NCBI RefSeq assembly: GCF_003286085.1
Contig: NW_020825713.1
Span: forward strand, 62,001 to 126,000
Length of the DNA stretch: 64,000 nt
Reading direction: 5' to 3'
Source: Drosophila persimilis
Lineage: Eukaryota > Arthropoda > Insecta > Diptera > Drosophilidae
Shown in pieces: positions 57,078-64,000 of this stretch (the first letter of the stretch is position 1; the number at the start of each line of letters is the position of its first letter). A program made the position numbers and the translations under genes. Under the pieces are notes generated by a model, which worked only from the letters and a program-made list of their open reading frames with translations, had not been told where the DNA came from and made no database searches.

Positions 57078-57562
57078 TGTAGTATGCTCATATTAAAGTA
57101 AAGTAAAGTATTCATTATTTCGAATACCCACTGTACCTACGGTACTTAAAGAATACACACTGTAACACTTTGTTTCAGTGTTTACGTAACAATAAAGTCC
57201 CAGACATTCTGGGTGATCGTATTACGATTCACTCAAGAATGCCTCGAGCGACCCAAGTGCAGCGTCAGCATGTTCCCATGACTTGACGGCACTAATATAC
57301 ATGCATACACACATATATCTTCCCTCGCGCTCTCGCTGCCAACAGCGCTGAGCATATTCACACATATACATACTAACATGTAAGAGATAAGAACACATAG
57401 TTCTTCCGCTCCGCTGCCGGCGTCACTGGCAGCGCAGCTCCGCGGCTTTTGGCTTACAAAAGCCCAAAACACAATTGTAAAATTGAGAACATAAAACACA
57501 ATAAAACAGATCGGAGGGTTGAGCCCCAACGATCCAACAAAAGGATTGAACATCGTTTTACA
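57078..57562 (+). repeat. 3' LTR of the 412/mdg1-like remnant
   Basis: 485 bp with TG..CA ends, preceded by aaaaggagggaga. No matching 5' LTR lies in the window. It abuts LINE D gag at gctcaagcc. Confidence 0.8.
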
Positions 57563-57871
57563 GCTCAAGCCAATCCGGCCGAAAATCATTTGGCCAAGTT
57601 CCAACAGAAGTTGAGGGATGAGCAGCAGCAGCACCACCACCAGCAGCAACAAGAACAGCAAAAAACTCTCCCCGCAAATTTCCAGTCCCATGCCCATAAA
57701 GAAAATGCAGAATTTCTCTCAAGACTTGAGGCCAAAATCGATAGTCTATTTTCTGCAATAGTCAAATTAATAAATATCAATACAAATAAAACAAGCAAAA
57801 CAACAAATAGCAGTTCACCAAACTCTTTGGACATGGTCCTGTCCTCCGCCAATGATGCCTTCTATGTTTAG
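57563..57871 (+). pseudogene. gag: LINE D gag, C-terminal remnant
   Basis: The last 100 or so codons of A-type Gag (AQANPAENHLAKFQQKLRD ... SSANDAFYV). The Q/H-rich stretch and terminal helix are present. The knuckles and everything upstream were lost at the LTR element boundary. Confidence 0.8.
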
Positions 57872-60869
57872 TCCAGTCCCGAATAGCCTGTCAAACCAAA
57901 AAGTCAATCCAGTACAGACTATTTCCACCCACAACTCTTTTAAAATTGCCTTCTGGAACGCGTGTGGTGTGACAAACAAGTTGAACGAGGTCGAAGTTTT
58001 CCTGAAAAGGGAAAAAATACAATTAATGATGGTCATCGAAACACGCACAAGGGCCGTCTCTGTGAGCGGATTCCACACTTACACTGCACAAAATCCGGCA
58101 AACGATCGCAGAGGGGGAGTAGCCATCCTGTTCCGGGACGATGTCACCCACTCTGCACTGCAGCCAATTTCAAAGCCATTCATCCAGAGTGCACCTGTCA
58201 TCGTCTTCACTGAAAAGGAAAATAAAAAGGGAATTATTTTTGCGCCGATCTACTGTCCGCCTGTATTCAAGTGGGCACCTGCCCATTTTACTGGATTGAT
58301 AAGACATTTTGAAGAACTCTGCGTCGAAGAAACAGCATCCGGCTTCCTTGTATGCGGTGACTGGAACGCGAAGCATATGTGGTGGGGAAATGTCCGTGGA
58401 TGCGCCAGAGGGAAAGCACTGATGGAGGCTGTACACACCAACAACGGCTGCAATTTGCTGGCCACCGGTGGTGCCACACACTATCCCTACGACAAAAAAA
58501 AGAGACCATCAGCGATTGACTTTGGAATCTACAAAGGAATCCACGACACTCACCTGAGTATCCGTTCAAGCTCGGATTTGGACTCTGATCACTTGCTGCT
58601 CAGGGTGGAGTTGACGATCGGCAGCGGTGGACGTAGACATCCTACGCCCACAGTCAGGAAACATCTGCTCCCAGCACGTGCCAATATCAGCCTGTTCCAA
58701 AAGTCGCTGGAACGGTTGATCAATCTCAACACCGAGATTAGAATAGCGCAGGACATTGATGACGTCGTTGACTTGTTTTTGAACAATATACGGGTAGCAG
58801 CAGCAGCAGCATCAACACAACATCAACAGCAGCACCCAAGCACACATCGAAGATGGCCACAGCAGCGTCAGCATCAACATCAGCAGCGGTCACAGCAACA
58901 TCACCGGCACCATCACCTTAAGCTGGACGAGGCTACAAGCGAGCTGCTTTCCATCAAACAGCAGTGCAAGAGGATCTGGCTGGCGACCCGCACCATCGAA
59001 GCCAGACGAAACTACAGGGCGGCGCAAAATCGTCTTAACAAGGGGCTCACAATCCTGAAAAACAAAAACATCAACAAACTGTTCACAGGGATTGACAACA
59101 AAGACCGGTATCAAATGCAGAAACTTTGGAAACTGACCAGCACAATCAAAAGACAGCCGCAGCCAAACTGGCCACAGAGGCTGCCAACTATGACCGGAGG
59201 CAAGGCAAGTGTCTCGTGGACAAAGTCAACAGCCGAGACAGCCGATGCCTTTGCTACTCACCTGGAGGAGAGATTCAGCCCGATACTGTCCAATTCAGAT
59301 GAAGAGCGGGCCGCAATCAACAGAGAGCGTGAGCAGTCAAAACGGCAGAAGCAGCTACAACCGGACCAGGAAACCAGGATTCCCTTCAGACCAGTCACAC
59401 TGCCTGAGCTGATGCAGATTGTGGATGCATTGGAGCTGTCCAAATCACCTGGGGGAGACAAAATCAATAACAAACTGATTAAAAATTTGCCAAAAAAAGC
59501 GCTATTATATTTAATATTAATATATAACTCCATTTTCAGACTGGGCCACTTTCCAAGTCAGTGGAAACATGCCCAGATTAAAATGATTTTAAAGCCGGGC
59601 AAAAACACAGCAGACATGAATTCCTACCGGCCAATCAGTCTATTATCTGGCCTTTCGAAGATCTTTGAAAAATTGCTGATGGCGAGACTGTTTGAGGTGG
59701 AGAATTTTGCCAAGGCCGTACCCAATTACCAATTTGGATTTCGGCGGGAGCATGGCACTGAGCAGCAGCTGGCTCGAGTCACTCAATATATCCTCAAGGC
59801 GTATGAGAAAAAACAAGTTTGCTCGGCAATTTTTCTGGACATTTCCGAAGCTTTTGACCGAGTATGGCATGAAGGGCTGCTGTACAAGTTGATGAAGCTG
59901 CTGCCTTTAAATTTGTACTGCATTCTGGAGAGCTACCTGGCTGAACGCACTTTTCGTGTGAGCTGCGGAGACGAGGAACTTTCAAGAATCGGGAAAATAT
60001 CAGCTGGAGTCCCACAGGGCAGTGTTCTTGGACCAATATTATACACAATCTATGCCTCAGACATGCCAATGCCTCACCTCATCCCGGACAGCACTGGCTT
60101 CCATCCAGAACGGGAATCAATGCTGCTGTCCACGTATGCCGACGACACGGTGATAATGAGCGCATCTGCAATCCCAAATGCGGCAGTCAAATATAACCAA
60201 AGATACCTGACTCACTTCTCTATATGGGCCAAGAAGTGGTGCATTAACATAAATGCGAAAAAAACCGGACATGTAATATTCACACTGAGGACAATTAGAT
60301 CAACGGACTTAAGGCAAACGCCGACTATAAATGGACAGGCTGTGCCACTTGACAAATCACACACATATCTGGGCATAAAATTGGACAAAGAACTCACCCT
60401 AAGCTCACACATCACGAGGATCTGCACAAAACTCCGATCAAGAGCGGCCAAACTGGACTGGCTTGCTGGCCCAAAAAGCCGGCTGCCAAGCGAAACCAAG
60501 GCTATAGTCATCAAGCAGCTCATCATGCCCATTTGGCAATATGGTCTTCCGGTTTGGGGCGCACTTACATCCGATTCCCAGCTGCGACGGGTGCAAAGCC
60601 TACAAAATAAAATCATTAGACGGGCAATGAAGGCGACAAGGTTCACCAGGAACGATGCGATAAGACAGACTCACAATCTAGACACAATCGACGAAGTGTT
60701 CCATGCCAACTCCTTGGCTTGCCACGATATCTGCAACAGCTGCTTCAACACTTCCGCCCGCTGCAACCTCGAAATCAGGATCGGAGCAGCCATCAACAAC
60801 AACATCCAGATCCGGCCATCTCCGAGGAATCGCTTCCAACGCTGGTCCGTATCGAAGAGGAGGAGCTGA
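57852..60869 (+). CDS. LINE D ORF2: endonuclease and reverse transcriptase
   Basis: 1,005 residues, complete, starting at ATGATG 20 nt before the gag stop. Endonuclease residues lie in VIETRT, GDWNAKH and LDSDHLL. The RT core is FLDISEAFDRVW, GVPQGSVLGPILY and TYADDTVIMS (about residue 763). No RNase H was seen. It is the intact twin of the split ORF2 of LINE C. Near the C-terminus it is 27 residues shorter than LINE A through two deletions (17 and 64 nt net) that together restore the frame. Its frame is overlapped at the 3' end by the third ORF in the -1 frame. Confidence 0.85.
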   Translation: MMPSMFSPVPNSLSNQKVNPVQTISTHNSFKIAFWNACGVTNKLNEVEVFLKREKIQLMMVIETRTRAVSVSGFHTYTAQNPANDRRGGVAILFRDDVTHSALQPISKPFIQSAPVIVFTEKENKKGIIFAPIYCPPVFKWAPAHFTGLIRHFEELCVEETASGFLVCGDWNAKHMWWGNVRGCARGKALMEAVHTNNGCNLLATGGATHYPYDKKKRPSAIDFGIYKGIHDTHLSIRSSSDLDSDHLLLRVELTIGSGGRRHPTPTVRKHLLPARANISLFQKSLERLINLNTEIRIAQDIDDVVDLFLNNIRVAAAAASTQHQQQHPSTHRRWPQQRQHQHQQRSQQHHRHHHLKLDEATSELLSIKQQCKRIWLATRTIEARRNYRAAQNRLNKGLTILKNKNINKLFTGIDNKDRYQMQKLWKLTSTIKRQPQPNWPQRLPTMTGGKASVSWTKSTAETADAFATHLEERFSPILSNSDEERAAINREREQSKRQKQLQPDQETRIPFRPVTLPELMQIVDALELSKSPGGDKINNKLIKNLPKKALLYLILIYNSIFRLGHFPSQWKHAQIKMILKPGKNTADMNSYRPISLLSGLSKIFEKLLMARLFEVENFAKAVPNYQFGFRREHGTEQQLARVTQYILKAYEKKQVCSAIFLDISEAFDRVWHEGLLYKLMKLLPLNLYCILESYLAERTFRVSCGDEELSRIGKISAGVPQGSVLGPILYTIYASDMPMPHLIPDSTGFHPERESMLLSTYADDTVIMSASAIPNAAVKYNQRYLTHFSIWAKKWCININAKKTGHVIFTLRTIRSTDLRQTPTINGQAVPLDKSHTYLGIKLDKELTLSSHITRICTKLRSRAAKLDWLAGPKSRLPSETKAIVIKQLIMPIWQYGLPVWGALTSDSQLRRVQSLQNKIIRRAMKATRFTRNDAIRQTHNLDTIDEVFHANSLACHDICNSCFNTSARCNLEIRIGAAINNNIQIRPSPRNRFQRWSVSKRRS

Positions 60870-60964
60870 AAAGAAAGAGACAGGAGGAATCAGACGCCAG
60901 GCAATTAAGAAGAATCCAACAACAAAATATCATCAATCCGAACCCCGAAAGGTTCAACGAATTG

Positions 60965-62161
60965 ATGATAAATTGCTTCAGAAAACGATACCTCAGCGGC
61001 CAAACTCCCCGAGAAAGAATAGTGGCTCTTATCTTTGGCCAGCCACTTTCTGTCCAAAGGATAATCCTGCCAGATTACGAGGGGGATCCCGATCCAGCGA
61101 CGCAGCAGCATACCCAGCAGCAGACTCAGCAGCAGACGCAGCAGCAGACTCAGCAGCAGATGCAGCAGCAGACGCAGCAGCGGACCCAGCAGCAGACGCA
61201 GCAGCGGACTCAGCAGCAGACTCAACAACAGATGCAGCAGCAGACGCAGCAGCGGACTCAGCAGCAGACACAGCAAATTCTGGCGAGCAGCAACCGGCAG
61301 ACGTCACATCATCGTTGCCAGACACGGGCTGCAAGCAGCAGCTCACGCACCCTGGACGACAGCCATCGACGCAATCCGCAAGAGGCACTTCTGGACCACG
61401 GACTGGAGCAAGTCCGACGGCGCCTTGAACGGGTGGTCGACGACGACGACGACGACGTCCAAATCATCTCAGATGACGACGACGACGACGTCCAAATCAT
61501 CACCGATGTCCAATCCATCTCAGATGACGATGACCACAACAACGACGATGATGCCGGCCGGCACATTGCGCACACCGCCACAGTCACTCCGCACTTTGGT
61601 GCAGCAAGGCGCCGCTCACTGGGATGCCGCAATCCGGCCGCAGCTAGTCCAATACTCTTGTGTTGGTCTTTGTCGGTATTCCTGGTGAGTGTAAAAATGG
61701 TTTTAATTTGCACACCTTCATTCCATCCACAGAGAACCAAAAATACTCACCTGAAGCGCGTGAAAACACGCTTGCGACACCGGGCGACACCCCTAGTTGC
61801 TCCTCTGATCCTTTCTCATGGGCGTCACCACGGCATCCGGCCTCCAGAAGGGCTCCGCGGACGAGAGTCATCACGGCTGCTGGTTGGCCATGAATGCCAA
61901 TTTGGACACGCTTGCGCTACACACATGGCGCATCCGAATCCACGCAGGGGTGGTTTTCCTGCACTTCATGGCTGCTGGCAACCATCGCCACACAAATTTG
62001 GCCGAATCCCGGGCCACCTGGAGGACCACGGCGATCGCTCCATCCACTCTGCACGGCGCTGTGCATTGTCCACGTCTCCTGCCGCACCTTACACACGCGC
62101 TCACCCAGCGCCGTACGGTTGCGCACCGTGCCAAACACTCTGCTCCAGACGACGACGATGA
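60965..62161 (+). CDS. LINE D third ORF: Q-repeat protein with tandem VQII-acidic motifs
   Basis: About 398 codons from the first ATG. The same frame is open from before 60719, so it overlaps ORF2 by at least 150 nt in the -1 frame. It could be reached by frameshift, reinitiation or splicing. Features are NCFRKRYLSGQTPRERI, a TQQQ/TQQR/MQQQ repeat from CAG codons (61105-61275), and an acidic block with VQIISDDD and VQIITD (about 61435-61545). A 48-nt intron-like segment (61685-61732, GTGAGT to CACAG) keeps the frame whether removed or not. No known domain was recognised. Confidence 0.45.
   Translation: MINCFRKRYLSGQTPRERIVALIFGQPLSVQRIILPDYEGDPDPATQQHTQQQTQQQTQQQTQQQMQQQTQQRTQQQTQQRTQQQTQQQMQQQTQQRTQQQTQQILASSNRQTSHHRCQTRAASSSSRTLDDSHRRNPQEALLDHGLEQVRRRLERVVDDDDDDVQIISDDDDDDVQIITDVQSISDDDDHNNDDDAGRHIAHTATVTPHFGAARRRSLGCRNPAAASPILLCWSLSVFLVSVKMVLICTPSFHPQRTKNTHLKRVKTRLRHRATPLVAPLILSHGRHHGIRPPEGLRGRESSRLLVGHECQFGHACATHMAHPNPRRGGFPALHGCWQPSPHKFGRIPGHLEDHGDRSIHSARRCALSTSPAAPYTRAHPAPYGCAPCQTLCSRRRR
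61685..61732 (+). other. Candidate sense intron overlapping a candidate antisense intron
   Basis: Sense: CCTG/GTGAGTGTAA ... TTCCATCCACAG/AGAAC (48 nt, a multiple of three). Antisense: CTTCAG/GTGAGTATTT (from 61750 downward) to TTTACACTCACCAG/G (ending at 61682), 69 nt. Donor and acceptor strings on the two strands interlock. The same pair is present in LINEs A and C. Splicing itself is not shown. Confidence 0.4.
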
Positions 62162-62543
62162 TCCAGTACCTGCAAATAGAAATAAAATATAATTAAATTA
62201 GATTAAAATGTAAACAATTGTTCAAATATTGTCAATACTTATCTGTTTGTGACCACCTGCTGATTTATGTACGTTAATCCTGTGATTGACACATAAGGGC
62301 TGCCAGACCATTAGTTTCATGTTTTAATGTTAATGTTAATGTAATGTCAATGTAATGTTAATGTTAATGTTAACAGCCCGCCAATTTTAAAATCACATTA
62401 TTGTTGTTAGTTAAGCTTAAATGTAAATTGCCGAAGTTATGGTAATAGGAAAAGCTGGAAATAAACTCCGCCAGTAGCAAAGCTGGCGGGCGAGTGTGCG
62501 CATCGTAGGCGTGCACGCGCATCTAATTACATCGAAAAAAAAA
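62162..62543 (+). other. 3' UTR of LINE D and joint with LINE E
   Basis: It contains taatgt-type short repeats (62325-62375), AATAAA at 62460, the hairpin CCGCCAG/CTGGCGG (62468-62489), and nine A. The next base begins GTGACTTGTG of LINE E. Confidence 0.7.
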
Positions 62544-64000
62544 GTGACTTGTGTTTTTTGTTGTTTTATGTGGAACTTTAAATGTTTTTAAATACATGTT
62601 TAAACCGGGAAAATGAACTAAATAAACAATATGTGCCAAATAATTGCAAATAATGCAATATAATCATCTGTGATCGCGCTGTAATAGTGAAGCCAATAAA
62701 CCCAACTGGAGGAAAGAGGAAGGAAAAGCAAGCTACTGAGTACCTGGACCAGGCCACCAAATGGACGCACTTGCTCCAAAACAGACGACCAACAAAATGG
62801 ATGTTATGGATGCTATGGACAACTCGGCAAGAGCCGAAGCGGGTGGTGAGTGCGTTACTCAAAATAGTGCTACCTACATATCGACCAGGCCCCTGGGAGG
62901 GAACCCCTCCGCAAATGCTTCCCTCTTCGAACCAATGTTCGACTCAGAGGGGTATGCGGATCTGGCTGAGTTGGAGACGGACTCGCCAGAGAGTACTGTG
63001 AGCTCCTTGGGAGCTACGGTGCTGGAGTTCGAGCGTCGTTTCGTGGACAGGGGTTTATATGTTAGAAAATACCCGCCAATCCCACCAAAAACAGACGCCA
63101 ACATACAAGAAAAACCGCCATCAAATACACATACAAACACGCAGACAAAAATAGCTCCCAGCGAAAGTGCAACGGGTTCCAAAAATAGCGGCGCTTTCGC
63201 ACTAACAAAAGAGCATTTAAGTGCACATAAACAAAACAAGAACAAATGTTATGCCCATATGTTTTCGCGCCAAAACATTAGCGAAAACAAAAACAAGCAA
63301 ACAACTCACACAAGCATCAGAGAGAGCGACGCTTGCGCTCTCTCAGCGTCCGAACCCTTGGCGCACAATCAAAACGGAGGCGCGTCACATCAAGCCCCAA
63401 AGCGTTTGCCGCCAAACTTGCACTCACACACTTATGACAAAAAGAGAGATGCTTGCTCTCTCCCGCCGAACCATAAACCCCTGACCTACGCCAATAACAA
63501 AACAAAAACAAACACATTGACATATGCCGAAACCATAAACGGCATACAGAAAAACAATGACCAGCAACAGCAACAACGTTTGACGACAGCTGAAAGCAAT
63601 AATACTAGCAGAAGCAGAAAATGCTTGCTGCCTACTCTGACTCAGGCGGACGAGCATAATACTCAGACAAGGCCTAGTACCAGAACACAGCTGGTAAAGG
63701 AATGGCTTAATAGCGTTCCCCCGCTACTGGCCAATGAAATGCCCTCGCCCCTGCCCCTTACCCCTATAGCAAAGGATATCCTGACAACAAATTCGTTTCG
63801 CTCGCCGCTCAAAAGAAGATGCGCGGCGATCGAAACGGATTCAGATGACGACCACTTTGCCTGCCTGGCACTTGACACGCCCATGTTCAAGAGTCAGTTT
63901 GCGAAAAGATTGCATCACGAGACTCGGCAGATGGAGTCAGATGTTGGCCAAATATGCTCACCGCTAAATAGTGAGGTTCCGGTTCCACCAAGTGAGGTTC
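62544..64000 (+). mobile_element. LINE E: 5' UTR and gag, continues beyond the window
   Basis: The 217-nt 5' UTR is almost identical to those of A and B, then gag. The window ends within gag, so it cannot be told whether E is of A or B type. Confidence 0.85.
62761..64000 (+). CDS. gag: LINE E Gag, N-terminal 413 codons (partial)
   Basis: ATG at 62761 (MDALAPKQTTNKMDVMDAMD), open to the window edge. It matches the Gag N-termini of A and B with a few substitutions (for example EGYADL for EGDADL). The zinc knuckles would lie about 600 nt past the end. The start matches B (MDAL) rather than A (MDAF). Confidence 0.85.
   Translation, partial: MDALAPKQTTNKMDVMDAMDNSARAEAGGECVTQNSATYISTRPLGGNPSANASLFEPMFDSEGYADLAELETDSPESTVSSLGATVLEFERRFVDRGLYVRKYPPIPPKTDANIQEKPPSNTHTNTQTKIAPSESATGSKNSGAFALTKEHLSAHKQNKNKCYAHMFSRQNISENKNKQTTHTSIRESDACALSASEPLAHNQNGGASHQAPKRLPPNLHSHTYDKKRDACSLPPNHKPLTYANNKTKTNTLTYAETINGIQKNNDQQQQQRLTTAESNNTSRSRKCLLPTLTQADEHNTQTRPSTRTQLVKEWLNSVPPLLANEMPSPLPLTPIAKDILTTNSFRSPLKRRCAAIETDSDDDHFACLALDTPMFKSQFAKRLHHETRQMESDVGQICSPLNSEVPVPPSEV

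Larger units (their letters stand above)
55285..57562. mobile_element. 412/mdg1-like LTR element remnant with inverted duplication (fossil)
   Basis: An integrase/3' region on the - strand (55285-56175) is followed by nearly the same region on the + strand (from about 56179), then the normal 3' non-coding part, a purine tract (57065-57077) and one LTR (57078-57562, TGTAGTATG...TTTTACA). Integrase landmarks are FITDMGTEYKNSI and HHHQT..ERSHRTFNE. The mdg1/412/Stalker lineage is suggested by these and by the TGTAGTATG LTR start. The two arms differ at a handful of positions. The 5' half of the element is absent. The LTR is followed by gctc in LINE D gag. Confidence 0.8.
57563..62543 (+). mobile_element. 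LINE D: A-like element, 5'-truncated, + strand
   Basis: It begins inside the Gag C-terminal region after the 412-like LTR, then has complete ORF2, a third ORF, a 3' UTR and nine A (62535-62543). LINE E starts at the next base. It is nearly identical to LINE C in opposite orientation. Confidence 0.85.

Noticed and set aside
1-64000. Bacterial-type operons, CRISPR arrays, rRNA or tRNA genes
   Set aside because: None seen. All long frames are transposon-derived and the repeats are eukaryotic.

Overview
The window is almost entirely transposon DNA, with no host gene, rRNA or tRNA that I can support. Its dispersed repeats are DINE-1/INE-1 type Helitron-like elements (tatacccgatact... at one end, a GAGTTGC/GCAACTC hairpin near the other). 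Together with BEL, 412/mdg1-like and Osvaldo/Ulysses-like LTR elements and jockey-clade LINEs, they point to a Drosophila. The DINE-1 subtype resembles the ISY/ISX elements I associate with the obscura group (D. pseudoobscura, D. miranda and relatives); that assignment comes from memory and is moderate. The setting is telomeric, subtelomeric or Y/pericentromeric heterochromatin.

Layout. (1) 1-30,024: a tandem array on the + strand of units about 4.04 kb long. Each unit is a deletion derivative of a telomeric-type LINE: a 5' stub, a DINE-1, a 5' gag fragment, an inverted DINE-1, and a long 3' UTR ending in oligo(A) that abuts the 5' stub of the next unit. A 13.1-kb LTR retrotransposon with 2.5-kb LTRs (3,006-16,119) sits in the first unit. 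(2) 30,025-54,187: three LINEs on the - strand joined exactly head-to-tail, oligo(A) to 5' end, without target-site duplications. Element A has gag, endonuclease/RT and a third ORF. Element B has gag only and a 1.8-kb 3' UTR. Element C is A-like and is split by a 6.4-kb BEL/Pao element (44,831-51,266). (3) 54,188-57,562: a DINE-1, an inverted duplication of a 412/mdg1-like integrase region, and that element's 3' LTR. (4) 57,563-64,000: two more LINEs, D (A-like, 5'-truncated) and E (5' UTR and gag, running off the window), now head-to-tail on the + strand.

Interpretation. The A/B pair matches the logic of Drosophila telomere retrotransposons: an autonomous TAHRE/TART-like element plus a gag-only HeT-A-like partner that share 5' and 3' ends. 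Both would use Gag for end targeting, and B would depend on the ORF2 protein of A-type elements. The array polarity (3' ends toward 30 kb) and the abrupt oligo(A) joint to a broken DINE-1 at 30,024/30,025 look like growth on a broken chromosome end. The orientation flip at 54-57.5 kb looks like a head-to-head joint of two such arrays, although an assembly foldback is possible.

The least expected signals are these. The 3' UTR of B is a row of tandem repeats, each bracketed on the antisense strand by consensus splice acceptor and donor sites at Drosophila-like intron lengths. The third ORF of A, C and D carries overlapping sense and antisense introns and two SUMO-interaction-like motifs. A short hairpin is kept 46-60 nt before the oligo(A) in every family.
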